DNA of 64,000 nt, taken from assembly GCF_000559085.1 (NCBI RefSeq), contig NZ_JALN02000001.1, positions 5,146,001 to 5,210,000 of the forward strand. Direction: 5' to 3'. The DNA is from Mycolicibacterium aromaticivorans JS19b1 = JCM 16368 (GTDB taxonomy: Bacteria > Actinomycetota > Actinomycetes > Mycobacteriales > Mycobacteriaceae). Shown here piece by piece: positions 29,133-37,821 of this stretch (its first letter is position 1; each line of letters opens with the position of its first letter). Below the pieces are notes generated by a model. That model was given only the letters and a program-made list of their open reading frames with translations. It was not told the DNA's origin and searched no databases. Position numbers and translations under genes: made by a program.

Positions 29133-29549
29133 ATGGACCCGTTCGATCTCCAGCGCTTCGTCGATGCCCAGGACCGGGTGTACAGCCAGGTGCTCGCCGA
29201 ACTGCGGGCCGGCGCGAAGCGCAGTCACTGGATCTGGTTCATCTTTCCTCAGCTCGGCGCGCTCGGAACTAGTTCCACCGCAAAGCGTTTCGGCATCAAC
29301 TCGCTGGCTGAAGCGCTGGCCTATCTGGCCCATCCGGTGCTCGGAGCACGGCTGCGGGAGTGTGCCCGCCTGGTCGTCGCGATCGAGGGCCGTTCCGTCG
29401 ACCAAGTCTTCGGCTGGCCGGACACACTCAAGGTGCGCTCGTCCATGACGCTGTTCGCTGCGGCCACCGATGACAACGCCGATTTCATCGCGGTGCTTGA
29501 CAGGTTCTACCGCGGCGAGCGCGACACCCGGACGCTCGAGCTGCTATAG
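29133..29549 (+). CDS. DUF1810 protein
   Basis: A 138-residue soluble protein. The whole length fits DUF1810: MDPFDLQRFVDAQD start, SHWIWFIFPQLGALG near residue 31, and DTLKVRSSMTLF near residue 99. Biochemical role is not established. It is convergent with the GH13 gene and their ends overlap by 6 bases. It has a leaderless promoter. Confidence 0.85.
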   Translation: MDPFDLQRFVDAQDRVYSQVLAELRAGAKRSHWIWFIFPQLGALGTSSTAKRFGINSLAEALAYLAHPVLGARLRECARLVVAIEGRSVDQVFGWPDTLKVRSSMTLFAAATDDNADFIAVLDRFYRGERDTRTLELL

Positions 29550-30851
29550 CGGGCGCAGCACCAGCCAGCCCTGGGGCGGAACCACCACCTCGTCGACGAC
29601 CTCCTCGGGCGGTGCCGCGGTGCCGCCCACCAGCTGGGCCTGACCGGCGATGAGCGTCGCGATCGGCAGCGCCATCGGCGCGTCGTCGATATTGAGCGCG
29701 ACGATCAAGGCATCGTCACCATTGCGGGCCTCATAGGCATAACCGCGGTTGTCCACTTGCAGCGCTGTGGTTTTCGCTTCATGCAGCCAGGGATTTCGGC
29801 GGCGCAGGCCGATCAGGTACTGGTGCAGATTCCAGGTCTCGCGCCCCGCGGCGTCCAACGGGACGGGGGGCGTCCCGAACTCGGGACGCACCGCGTCGTC
29901 GCCGCCGGCCCGTTCTTCCTTGACGCCTCGGTAGCCGAGTTCGTCGCCGGCGTAGATGCTGGGGACACCGCCGGTGGTGAACAGCAGCACCAGGGCGTGG
30001 GCGACCTGCTCGGGGCGGTCCAGCTTGCTGGCGATCCGGGTGACATCGTGGTTGCCGACGAAGGTCAGCGGCGCAAATCGGGCCAGGAAGTCGTTGTGGC
30101 GCTGCAGCGCCCAGTCCAGTTCATGGAAGTTGCCGTCGTTGAGGCTGCTCCAGATCGCCTTCCACAGCTCGTACTGGGTCACCGAGTCTACACCGCTGTT
30201 ACCGACGAACGCGACGTAGTCGCCGTGGATCACCTCGGCGACGAACCAGGCGTCGGGATGGGCTTCGCGGACCCGCGGGAGCACCTGTGCCCAGAACGAC
30301 TCCGGTACCGCGTACGCGGCGTCGAGTCGCCAACCGTCGGCGCCCCGGGCCAGCCAGTGGCTCATCACGTCGACGGTGTAGTCGACGACGGCCGGGCTCT
30401 TGTGGTTGAGGGTGATGAGCTCGCCGTGGCCCTCGAAGGTGTGGAAATGGCCGGGGCGGCCGCGAAACCACGACCGTGCGTCGGGGTCGTTGCCCTCGAC
30501 AGCGCGTCGATAGCGCTCGAATTCCGTTCCCACATGGTTGAACACACCGTCGAGCAAGACCCGTAGTCCGCGCTGATGTGCTTCGGAGACAAGGTAATCG
30601 AAGTCGTCGTCGTCACCGAGTCGTGGGTCGATGCGGAAGTGATCGGTGGTGTCGTATCCGTGCGTGCGGGAGGCGAAGACGGGCCCCAGTGCAATTCCGG
30701 AGGTGCCGAGTTCGACGGCATGGTCGAGCCAGTCGACGATCCGGCGGAGCCGGTGCTCACCGGGGTCGGGCGGTTCGGTGGCGGGGAAGGCGCCGACGAA
30801 ACCGAGTGGATAGACCTGCCACCAGATCGCGTGGCGCACCCAGTCGCTCAT
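29544..30851 (-). CDS. GH13 alpha-amylase-family glycoside hydrolase
   Basis: A 435-residue (beta/alpha)8-barrel enzyme acting on alpha-glucans or related sugars. The four conserved regions are visible: LLDGVFNHVG near residue 98, GWRLDAAYAVP with the Asp nucleophile near residue 176, WFVAEVIHGDY with the Glu acid near residue 205, and FVGNHDVTR with the transition-state Asp near residue 265. No signal peptide, so cytoplasmic. The ATG at 30851 overlaps the deaminase stop (ATGA), so the two are co-translated. Exact specificity unknown. Confidence 0.88.
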   Translation of the reverse strand: MSDWVRHAIWWQVYPLGFVGAFPATEPPDPGEHRLRRIVDWLDHAVELGTSGIALGPVFASRTHGYDTTDHFRIDPRLGDDDDFDYLVSEAHQRGLRVLLDGVFNHVGTEFERYRRAVEGNDPDARSWFRGRPGHFHTFEGHGELITLNHKSPAVVDYTVDVMSHWLARGADGWRLDAAYAVPESFWAQVLPRVREAHPDAWFVAEVIHGDYVAFVGNSGVDSVTQYELWKAIWSSLNDGNFHELDWALQRHNDFLARFAPLTFVGNHDVTRIASKLDRPEQVAHALVLLFTTGGVPSIYAGDELGYRGVKEERAGGDDAVRPEFGTPPVPLDAAGRETWNLHQYLIGLRRRNPWLHEAKTTALQVDNRGYAYEARNGDDALIVALNIDDAPMALPIATLIAGQAQLVGGTAAPPEEVVDEVVVPPQGWLVLRPL

Positions 30852-31327
30852 GGCGCGAACTTCGTGGCGTAGAGGGCCATCATCTCGTCGCGGTACTGAG
30901 GGGCCGGGCCGTCGACCGTCAACTGCGGGGCGACCGCGGTGATCGGCAGGGTGGCCACCGGTGGCAGCGGTGCCTGCCAGTCGGTCAGCCAGTCAGCCAG
31001 CTGGGCGCCCGCCACGGCAAACACGATGCGGCCCAAGCCAACCCACGCGTGTGCAGCCGCGCACATCGGGCAATGCTCGCCGGAGGTGTAGACGGTCGCG
31101 CGGCCCCGCCGGTCAGGGGGGAGGTTGGCGGCGGACCACTGCGCGATCGCGAGCTCGGGATGGGCGGTGGCGTCACCGTCTGCGACGTGATTGTGGTCCT
31201 CGAAGAGGACCGTGCCGTCGGCGTCGACAAGGATTGAGCCGAACGGTTCGTCACCGGCATTCAGCGCGGCGCGGGCCAGCTCGACGCAGCGGCCGAGCCG
31301 CTGGATGTCTTGGTCGTCGAGCGCCAC
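30848..31327 (-). CDS. Cytidine/deoxycytidylate-type nucleoside deaminase
   Basis: A 159-residue zinc deaminase. The zinc ligands are in AHPELAI near residue 55 (an HPE variant of the usual H-[AV]-E) and SGEHCPMCAAAH near residue 82 (PCxxC class). The fold is of the guanine/nucleoside deaminase type. The downstream GH13 gene starts within its stop codon (ATGA), so they form an operon; why a deaminase is paired with a glucanase is not clear. Substrate could be guanine, cytosine or a modified base. Confidence 0.85.
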   Translation of the reverse strand: MALDDQDIQRLGRCVELARAALNAGDEPFGSILVDADGTVLFEDHNHVADGDATAHPELAIAQWSAANLPPDRRGRATVYTSGEHCPMCAAAHAWVGLGRIVFAVAGAQLADWLTDWQAPLPPVATLPITAVAPQLTVDGPAPQYRDEMMALYATKFAP

Positions 31328-31336
31328 GTCCTCACC

Positions 31337-32053
31337 TTACGCAACCGGCGTCGGTGGATGGCGGAAGCGCCAAAGGTCCAGCAGCCGCATCGGATCCACC
31401 GGTGAACCGGGACGGTTGCGCGCCAGCGGGTAGCAGGCGAATCCGACGAACAGCGCGACCAGGTGCCCGACCGGGGTGAACGTGGGGTTGATCGCCACCG
31501 CGCCCACACAGTAGGCGAGCGCGATGAACAGATAGAGCCAGCGCCACGGCCGCGCGATGTGGTACGTCAGCAGACCGCCGATGCCGACGGCGAAGTAGCT
31601 GACGCCGATGTCGCGGGCGTTGAGGTAGCGCGGGGAGATCATCGCCTCCTGGATCTGCCAGTACAGATACCCCTCACTGGCATAGGTGGCGACGATGTGG
31701 GCGATCAGCCCGGCGATCACGAAGCGCAGCCGGCCCAGCCAGCGTTCAGCCGGGGCCAGGAAGAGGCAAAACCCCACCAGGTACGGCCACCACGCCGCGC
31801 CGTCGAGCCACAGCAGGCTGGTGATGAGCACCCGGATCGGGTCGGAAGCGAGGTGGTGGAGGTTCGTCGAGTCTTTGCGCAGCAGCGCCAGCAGATGCCA
31901 GTGCGGCAGCAGGTGCTGGGCGATGGTCGTCAGGAACAGCACCGCCAGCCAGCCGAAAGTCACCGGTGCGGTGCCGATGAAATGCACGACCACGCCCGGC
32001 CAGCCACGCCGAGACGGGATGACCGGAGAGGGAGGTTCCATGCCGTCGTGCAC
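31337..32053 (-). CDS. Rhomboid-like integral membrane protein
   Basis: A 238-residue protein with about six membrane helices. It resembles the rhomboid-like family of mycobacteria, with an N-terminal helix (PVTFGWLAVLFLTTIA), a loop with LLALLRKDSTNLHHLASDP and a late VGHLVALFVGF helix. A canonical GxSG/His dyad is not clear; GVSYFAVGIGG near residue 150 is the nearest candidate. The GTG at 32053 is preceded by TAATCT and 6 bases (leaderless layout); ATG 32041 is an alternative. Activity uncertain. Confidence 0.65.
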   Translation of the reverse strand: MHDGMEPPSPVIPSRRGWPGVVVHFIGTAPVTFGWLAVLFLTTIAQHLLPHWHLLALLRKDSTNLHHLASDPIRVLITSLLWLDGAAWWPYLVGFCLFLAPAERWLGRLRFVIAGLIAHIVATYASEGYLYWQIQEAMISPRYLNARDIGVSYFAVGIGGLLTYHIARPWRWLYLFIALAYCVGAVAINPTFTPVGHLVALFVGFACYPLARNRPGSPVDPMRLLDLWRFRHPPTPVA

Positions 32054-32070
32054 GAGTCGAGATTACTGCC

Positions 32071-33759
32071 TCAGTGGCAGCAGTCCGTGCTGATGACCTC
32101 CAGCCGGCACGCACACGACGCCAGGATCGGGACGTCGGCGCGGGCCTTCGCCAGTTCGAGCTGACGGCCGATAATCACGGCCTCGTCGGTGCGGCCGAGC
32201 CGCTGCAGGCATTCGTGGTAGCCGTGCAGACTCCAGACGTTGCCCGGATGTTGGCAGGGCCGGCTCAGGGTGGGGTCGAGGCCGAGGTCGGCGGCATATA
32301 CCGCGGCGGCGTCGGCGACCTTGCCTTGCTCCAACAAAAGCGCGCCATAGGCGTGCCGGGTCGGCTGCATCCAGCCCCAGGGTTCGTCGTAGGGAAGCTC
32401 GTCGTCGAGTGTGACCGCGCGCCGCAGATGGTCGAAGGCCGCCTCGAAATCGCCTTCCCGATAGGCGATCTCACCGTCGAGCATCGCCGCCGCGACGGCC
32501 AGGACGTCGCGGCTGGTGTTGTTGAACAGGTACCGCGACTCCGGGACGCGCGCATAGGCCGCGGCGAATGCTTCCCGCTCGGCGGCGGCCTGGGCCAGCT
32601 GTCCCTTGGCGGCGTGCGCGACCCCGCGCCCGTAGTGAAGGGTTGCCGTTGTCGTGCAATACAACTCGGTGTCGGCGGGCAGAGCCTCGGCGATCAGCTC
32701 GTCCCAGCGGCCGAACCGGATCAGCACGTGCACCCGCAGCGGCACGAACGCTTCCAGCCAGTCGGCCATCGGCGGCGACGGAAGAGACAGCAGTTCGGGG
32801 GTCAGCTGCCCGGACAGCTCGTCAGCGGCAGCCAGCGCGATCTGCGACTGGCCGGCGAACATCGCCGAATAGACGATGAAGTGCAGATCGTGCGCGCGGT
32901 ACAGCGAATAGAAGTTCAGCGGCCCGGCGTGCGCGACGAAGCGGCGATCCGCCGCCACCGCGGATTGGTTGGCCAGCACCGAATCTCGATAGTTCCCGCA
33001 CAGCACGTCGATGTGCGACGGCATGTGCTGCAAGTGACCGGCGTCGGGCACCAGGCCGCGCAGCAGGTCGGCAGCAGGCAGGGCGTTCTCGGGATGGGCT
33101 GACATCTCCATCGCGTGGATGTAGAGGTGCAACACGCCGGGATGGGCGCGGCCGGCCTCGGTACGCAGTGCGGCGTCCAACAACGCCATGGCCTCCACCA
33201 CCCGCGAGCCGGGGGCCGGTTCGCCGGTTGCGGTGTCCCACAAGGCCCATGCCGTGACGTTCACCAGCGCATCGGCGGCCAGCGCCAGGACATCGAGGTC
33301 GTCGGGGTACACCCGTGCCAGCTCGGCCATGGCTTCGGCGTAGGCGGCGTGCCCCGCGGCCAGAGTTTCTGCGTCAGAAGGATCGTCGGTTGGGAACCGG
33401 GTTGCCAGCGCCGCGATCAGGGCGTGTTCGACGAGGCTGCCGCGGCACGTGGTGGCCAGCTCCAGTTCCATTCGGGCCCGAGCGAGTGAGGCGGTCAGGT
33501 CGCCGGGATCGAAGGCCTCCCAACCCTTGTTGTAGTTCGGGCCGATCGCATACGCGATTCCCCACCGGGCGATCGCGAGGTCGGCGTCGAGTGCCAAGGC
33601 CCGTTCGAAGCAGGCGATCGCCTCTTCGTGGTTGAAGGCGTACGCCCACACCAGTCCGCGATCGAACCACACCTGCGCTTGCGGCGACGGGGTGTCGACG
33701 GGCCGGTGGTGGTCACCGAGGTTGTAGTACGGCTCGGTGTCGCCGAGCGGAACCGCCAT
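32071..33759 (-). CDS. Tetratricopeptide-repeat protein
   Basis: A 562-residue soluble helical-repeat protein. TPR-like units are visible as QVWFDRGLVWAYAFNHEEAIACFERALALDA near the N-terminus and AFDHLRRAVTLDDE in the C-terminal part. The C-terminal end is Cys-rich. TPR arrays mediate protein contacts; no catalytic domain is seen. The ATG at 33759 is preceded on the minus strand by TAGGGT plus 7 bases, a leaderless layout. Function unknown. Confidence 0.75.
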   Translation of the reverse strand: MAVPLGDTEPYYNLGDHHRPVDTPSPQAQVWFDRGLVWAYAFNHEEAIACFERALALDADLAIARWGIAYAIGPNYNKGWEAFDPGDLTASLARARMELELATTCRGSLVEHALIAALATRFPTDDPSDAETLAAGHAAYAEAMAELARVYPDDLDVLALAADALVNVTAWALWDTATGEPAPGSRVVEAMALLDAALRTEAGRAHPGVLHLYIHAMEMSAHPENALPAADLLRGLVPDAGHLQHMPSHIDVLCGNYRDSVLANQSAVAADRRFVAHAGPLNFYSLYRAHDLHFIVYSAMFAGQSQIALAAADELSGQLTPELLSLPSPPMADWLEAFVPLRVHVLIRFGRWDELIAEALPADTELYCTTTATLHYGRGVAHAAKGQLAQAAAEREAFAAAYARVPESRYLFNNTSRDVLAVAAAMLDGEIAYREGDFEAAFDHLRRAVTLDDELPYDEPWGWMQPTRHAYGALLLEQGKVADAAAVYAADLGLDPTLSRPCQHPGNVWSLHGYHECLQRLGRTDEAVIIGRQLELAKARADVPILASCACRLEVISTDCCH

Positions 33760-33829
33760 GCTGCACACCCTAGGTCAGCGCGGCCGGTGCGGATACCGTT
33801 GCAACCGACCAGAACGAAAGGGTGCCCTA

Positions 33830-34219
33830 GTGATTCGCTGCGTGCGTTTGTACACCGGAGCCGACGAGCAGTCCCACGTCGAGATCGGCCGCCTCGACCT
33901 GACTCCGGGACGCAATGACGACCTGGTGTCGGCGGCGATGTCGTCGACACGGGTGACGGCAGAGGAGACCGCCAGCGGCGGCACGCTGGCGTGGCACACC
34001 GCACCGGTACGCCAGCTCGTCGTGACGCTCGCCGGCACGCTGGTGTTCACCACCCGCGACGGCGAGGAATTCACTCTTGCTCCCGGCGACGTCTTGCTGG
34101 CCGAGGACACCGTGGGCTCCGGGCATCAGTGGCGCCTCGTCGGCGCCAACCCGTGGCGACGGCTCTACATCGTGCTCGCCGACGGCGCCGAGGTCCCGTT
34201 CGTCGCGGGAAACAGCTAG
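33830..34219 (+). CDS. Small cupin-like protein
   Basis: A 129-residue beta-rich protein with a cupin-type core: LVVTLAGTLVFTTRDGEEFTLAPGDVLLAEDTVGSGHQW. Metal ligands are incomplete (one clear His in GHQW). The GTG at 33830 has GAAAGGG 8 bases upstream. It is convergent with the permease gene and overlaps it by 4 bases. Function unknown. Confidence 0.7.
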   Translation: MIRCVRLYTGADEQSHVEIGRLDLTPGRNDDLVSAAMSSTRVTAEETASGGTLAWHTAPVRQLVVTLAGTLVFTTRDGEEFTLAPGDVLLAEDTVGSGHQWRLVGANPWRRLYIVLADGAEVPFVAGNS

Positions 34220-35799
34220 TGCCCGGCGACGATGTCGGACTCGTCGACGGTCACCGGTTCCTTGGCCGCGGGCAGCAGCGAATACAGCAGACACACCACC
34301 GCGAAGAACAGATAGCCCAGCGCCACTTGGGGATTGGCGGCCCACCCGATCTCGGGCGCGTGGATCAGGCCGATGAACGACAGTGCCGCGGCCACCACTG
34401 ACGCCAGCGCGGCGTAGCGGAACTTCTTCTCCAGGATGAACGTCACCATGGTGCCCAGCAGCAGGCCGACCAGGATGGCGCCCTCACCCAGGGTTTGCAG
34501 TCCGTCGTACACCACGCCTGCGCCGCCGAGGGCGTCCATGCCGACCTTGGCCGCCGACGTCCCGGCGGCGTTCAGCGCATTGTCGATCAACCCGCTGGCC
34601 CACTGCGCGAGGTTGGGCAACAGCGCCGCGACGACGGCAACCGCGTGCAGGCGCGGCACGGCCTGGAAGGCCTGGGCGCCGATGAGCAGACCGATGTACA
34701 GCAGGATCGGCACGATCGCGGGCACCGGCAGCAGCGCGGCCAGCACACCGAACAAGCCGAGGAAGCAGAGCAGGCCGATCACCACGCCACTGGCCAGCGA
34801 GTAACCCGCGCGGCCGCCGGCATCCTTCCAGCCGGGATGGCCGATGTAGACCGCCGGCGGGAAGGGTGAGCCGAAGGCCGAGCCGATCACCGCGCCGGCG
34901 CCATCGGCCAGCAGCACGCTGCGCAGGTTGTAGTTGTCACCCGCGGCGGCTGCGCTCTCCACGTTGCTCATCGCCTCGGTGAAGTTGTAGACCCCCAACG
35001 GGATTGCGGTGCCGAGCAGCGGGGCCAGGTGCGCAAGTCCGGAACCCAGCAGATCGAGGCGAAGATCGGGGATACCGATCGCGATGTCGGCGACGGCCTT
35101 GCTGACATCGGGTGCCGACATGAATCCGCCGATCCATCCGATCGCGGTGCCGACCAGCAGCGCCACCAGACCGACGGGAATGTTGCCCGGCAACTTCACG
35201 TCGGTGAAGAAGCCGATCAGGATGATCGCCAGCACCGGCAGGCCGATCCAGGCCGCCTCCCACATCTGGGCGGCCGGACGCATCGAGATGAACGTGATCG
35301 AGATTCCGGCCAAGGTGCCCAGCATCGCCGCGCGCGGTGTGAGCTTGCGGATGTAGGGGCCGACGAAGCCGCCGATGATGACGATGACGCCGATCATGAA
35401 CGCCCACGCCAGCCCGGACTGCCAGGCCTGGATCGGGTTCTTGGTGGCCAGGTAGACGGGCAGCATCACGACGAAGACCACGATGAACATGTGCGGCACG
35501 CTCGGCCCGTACGGCAACGCGGTGACGTCGGTGCGGTTCTCCCGCCGGGCCAGCCGCCGGGCCAGGAACGTGTAGTAGAGGTTGCCCAGCACGAGGGCCA
35601 CGCCGAGCGCGGGCAGCACCGTGCCCAGCACGTCGTCGGCCGGGAGCTTGATGACCCCGATCATCAGCGTGGTCAGGGTGAGGACGTTGACCAAGATGTT
35701 GAAGCCGAGCCCGAAGAAGGCGTTGAGATCGCCTCGGGTCCACCACGGGGTTTTCAGCTCGCTCGGCGGTGTCGCGGGCTCGGTGACGTCGGTGCTCAT
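34216..35799 (-). CDS. NCS2-type xanthine/uracil permease-family transporter
   Basis: A 527-residue polytopic membrane protein with 12 or more helices. It resembles nucleobase-cation symporters of the NCS2/AzgA type: N-terminal FFGLGFNILVNVLTLTTLMI, LPYGPSVPHMFI near residue 95, GVYNFTEAMSNVESAAAAGD near residue 270. ATG 35799 is preferred because AGAAAGG lies 7 bases before it; ATG 35805 would leave only one base. Substrate could be a nucleobase or another small anion. The gene converges on the cupin gene. Confidence 0.75.
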   Translation of the reverse strand: MSTDVTEPATPPSELKTPWWTRGDLNAFFGLGFNILVNVLTLTTLMIGVIKLPADDVLGTVLPALGVALVLGNLYYTFLARRLARRENRTDVTALPYGPSVPHMFIVVFVVMLPVYLATKNPIQAWQSGLAWAFMIGVIVIIGGFVGPYIRKLTPRAAMLGTLAGISITFISMRPAAQMWEAAWIGLPVLAIILIGFFTDVKLPGNIPVGLVALLVGTAIGWIGGFMSAPDVSKAVADIAIGIPDLRLDLLGSGLAHLAPLLGTAIPLGVYNFTEAMSNVESAAAAGDNYNLRSVLLADGAGAVIGSAFGSPFPPAVYIGHPGWKDAGGRAGYSLASGVVIGLLCFLGLFGVLAALLPVPAIVPILLYIGLLIGAQAFQAVPRLHAVAVVAALLPNLAQWASGLIDNALNAAGTSAAKVGMDALGGAGVVYDGLQTLGEGAILVGLLLGTMVTFILEKKFRYAALASVVAAALSFIGLIHAPEIGWAANPQVALGYLFFAVVCLLYSLLPAAKEPVTVDESDIVAGH

Positions 35800-35952
35800 C
35801 GGCATGCCTTTCTGGCGCGTCGGGGACAGCGAGCGCTACCTGCAGATTCTCGACGCTCGCGTTCCAACCAGGGGTCAGTTGCGTGTCATTCGTGTTAGCG
35901 CGCGGCGAGACCCTCGTTCGACACGGCACAGACGTCGTGTTCTAGTGCTGAG

Positions 35953-36585
35953 GTGCTGGAGTTCACCGTCGAAGACATGTCCGCCGAGGAGGTCGCCCGA
36001 ATGCAGGCGATCTATGAGCCGCTGGCGATCTCGGTGCGTGAGTTGGTCGACGCGACGATCCGCAGCGAGGTCGACGCCGAGACCGTCGCCGCGGTGAAAG
36101 CCGACATCGACGCCGCGACCGCCCGGCTGCGGAGCAAACAGATCGTCGGCGCCTTCGGGGTCCGGCGCACCCCGTCGGGCCAGAGCATGAGTTGGGGTAA
36201 CGCGGTGATCGGGCTGCGCAACCCGATCGCTCCGCCGTTGGTGATCCACCGCGACGACGACGGACGGCGCTGGTGCGACTTTCATCTCGGTGCCGCCTAT
36301 GAGGGTCCGCCCGGGCATGTGCACGGCGGGGTGTCGGCGCTGGTGCTGGATCACGTGCTGGGGGAGGCGGCCAGCCCGGATACCAAACCTCGTTTCACCG
36401 GCAGCATCACCGTGCGTTACCTGCGGGCCTGTCCGCTCGGCCCGCTGCACTCGGAGGCTCAGATCACCCGCGTCGACGGCGTGAAAACCTTTGTCTCCGG
36501 CTACATCTCCGATGCCGATGGCATCACCGTCGAAGCCGAAGGCGTCTTCATCACTCCGCGCTGGCTGCGCGACCGACTGCGGTAG
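35953..36585 (+). CDS. PaaI-type hotdog thioesterase
   Basis: A 210-residue protein with a C-terminal hotdog domain. The hallmark is GPPGHVHGGVSALVLDHVLG near residue 117, followed by GSITVRYLRACPLGPL. An N-terminal helical extension of about 80 residues precedes it. Members hydrolyse acyl-CoA thioesters; the substrate here is unknown. Starts with GTG. Its stop codon overlaps the promoter of the EthD gene. Confidence 0.78.
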   Translation: MLEFTVEDMSAEEVARMQAIYEPLAISVRELVDATIRSEVDAETVAAVKADIDAATARLRSKQIVGAFGVRRTPSGQSMSWGNAVIGLRNPIAPPLVIHRDDDGRRWCDFHLGAAYEGPPGHVHGGVSALVLDHVLGEAASPDTKPRFTGSITVRYLRACPLGPLHSEAQITRVDGVKTFVSGYISDADGITVEAEGVFITPRWLRDRLR

Positions 36586-36588
36586 GTT
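36583..36588 (+). promoter_or_regulatory. Leaderless-type -10 element of the EthD gene
   Basis: TAGGTT with six bases to the ATG at 36595. It begins at the TAG stop codon of the thioesterase gene. Confidence 0.5.
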
Positions 36589-36594
36589 CCAGCC

Positions 36595-37296
36595 ATGGAG
36601 AAGGTGATAGTCACACTGCGGACCGCGGCCGCCGACGACGAGTGGGCAGAACAACTGCGGGGTCCGGTCGCGCACGAACTGCTCGCGCTCGGTCTGCCGG
36701 GGCTGACGGTCAACGTCCGCGACCGTGACGTCCGCGAGTCGATGATGACGTTGACGACGCTGGATCCGCCGGTGCAGGGGCTGGTCAGCGTGTGGACGCA
36801 GCAGTACTACGGCGATCAGATGCTGATGGCGCTGGAGTTGCTCGGCCACTATGCCGAGGAGATCGCCGCCTACCTGGTGACCGAATCCGCACCGCTGCCG
36901 CCGCCGTCGACCCCACCCGGGGAGCGGTCGCCCGGCCTGGCCAATATGGCGCTGCTCCGGCGGCCCGCCGACATGGACGAGCGCACCTGGCTGGCTCGCT
37001 GGCATGGCAATCACACGCCGGTCGCGATCGCGACCCAGTCCACGTTCACCTACGTGCAGAACTATGTCGTGCGCGCGATCACCGAGGACGCCCCGGTGAT
37101 CAACGCAATCGTCGAAGAGCATTTCCCCATCGAGGCGGTCACGAGTCTGCACGCGTTCTTCGGCGCCGCCGACGATGCCGACCTGCAGAGCCGCATGGAG
37201 CAGATGGTCGCCAGCACAGCGGCTTTCGGGGCCAACGTCAACATCGATGCGGTACCCACCAGCCGCTACAACTTCCGCAGCCCGTTTTCGGCATGA
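36595..37296 (+). CDS. EthD-domain protein
   Basis: A 233-residue protein containing a dimeric alpha/beta-barrel EthD-like half: LLRRPADMDERTWLARWHGNHTPVAIATQSTFTYVQNYV, residues about 120-160. The N-terminal about 100 residues may be a second, degenerate copy. EthD proteins take part in ether or polyketide degradation pathways but catalysis is not certain. The last codon overlaps the PPOX gene start (ATGA), so they are co-translated. Confidence 0.72.
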   Translation: MEKVIVTLRTAAADDEWAEQLRGPVAHELLALGLPGLTVNVRDRDVRESMMTLTTLDPPVQGLVSVWTQQYYGDQMLMALELLGHYAEEIAAYLVTESAPLPPPSTPPGERSPGLANMALLRRPADMDERTWLARWHGNHTPVAIATQSTFTYVQNYVVRAITEDAPVINAIVEEHFPIEAVTSLHAFFGAADDADLQSRMEQMVASTAAFGANVNIDAVPTSRYNFRSPFSA

Positions 37297-37736
37297 CAAC
37301 GCTGGACGAGGCAGTTGCGCTGGCGCAGGCCGACCGGGGCCTGGCGGTGGTCGCGACAGTGCGGGCAGACAACACCATTCAGGCGTCGTTGGTGAACGCG
37401 GGGATCGTCGCGCACCCGGCCACCGGCGAACCGGTACTGGGCTTTGTGACCTACGGCCGGGTCAAGCTGGCGAACCTGCGAGCCCGGCCCGCGGTGACGT
37501 TGACGTTCCGCGACGGCTGGCAGTGGGCGTCGGTGGAGGGTCACGCCGAACTCGCCGGCCCCGACGACCGGCCCGCGTGGCTGACGTCGGCGGACCAGCT
37601 GCGGCTGTTGTTGCGTGAGGTGTTCATAGCATGCGGTGGCACGCACGATGACTGGGACGAATACGACCGGACGATGGCCGAGCAGGGCCGCGTGGTCGTG
37701 CTGGTGGCGCCGACCCGGGTGTACTCCAACGGCTGA
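37293..37736 (+). CDS. PPOX-class/F420-dependent split-barrel protein
   Basis: A 147-residue split-barrel flavoprotein-like protein. TVRADNTIQASLVNAGIV near residue 22, VTYGRVKLANLRARPAVTLTF near residue 50, and WASVEGHAEL near residue 77 fit the pyridoxamine-phosphate-oxidase-like F420 family. It starts in the EthD stop codon. Cofactor and substrate are unproven. Confidence 0.78.
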   Translation: MTTLDEAVALAQADRGLAVVATVRADNTIQASLVNAGIVAHPATGEPVLGFVTYGRVKLANLRARPAVTLTFRDGWQWASVEGHAELAGPDDRPAWLTSADQLRLLLREVFIACGGTHDDWDEYDRTMAEQGRVVVLVAPTRVYSNG

Positions 37737-37802
37737 CCCGGTTTATCCCCAGAACCGCTTTCATCCACAGATCGGGTTTCGCGACCACTTCTCGTCCACT
37801 CT

Positions 37803-37818
37803 TCGAACTAGTGTTCGA
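37803..37818. promoter_or_regulatory. LexA (SOS) box
   Basis: TCGAAC, four bases, GTTCGA: a perfect match to the mycobacterial LexA consensus as I know it. The palindrome extends to 9-bp arms (37800-37821). It ends directly against the GTG at 37822, so LexA would block the promoter of the HNH gene, and DNA damage would induce it. Confidence 0.85.
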
Positions 37819-37821
37819 AGA

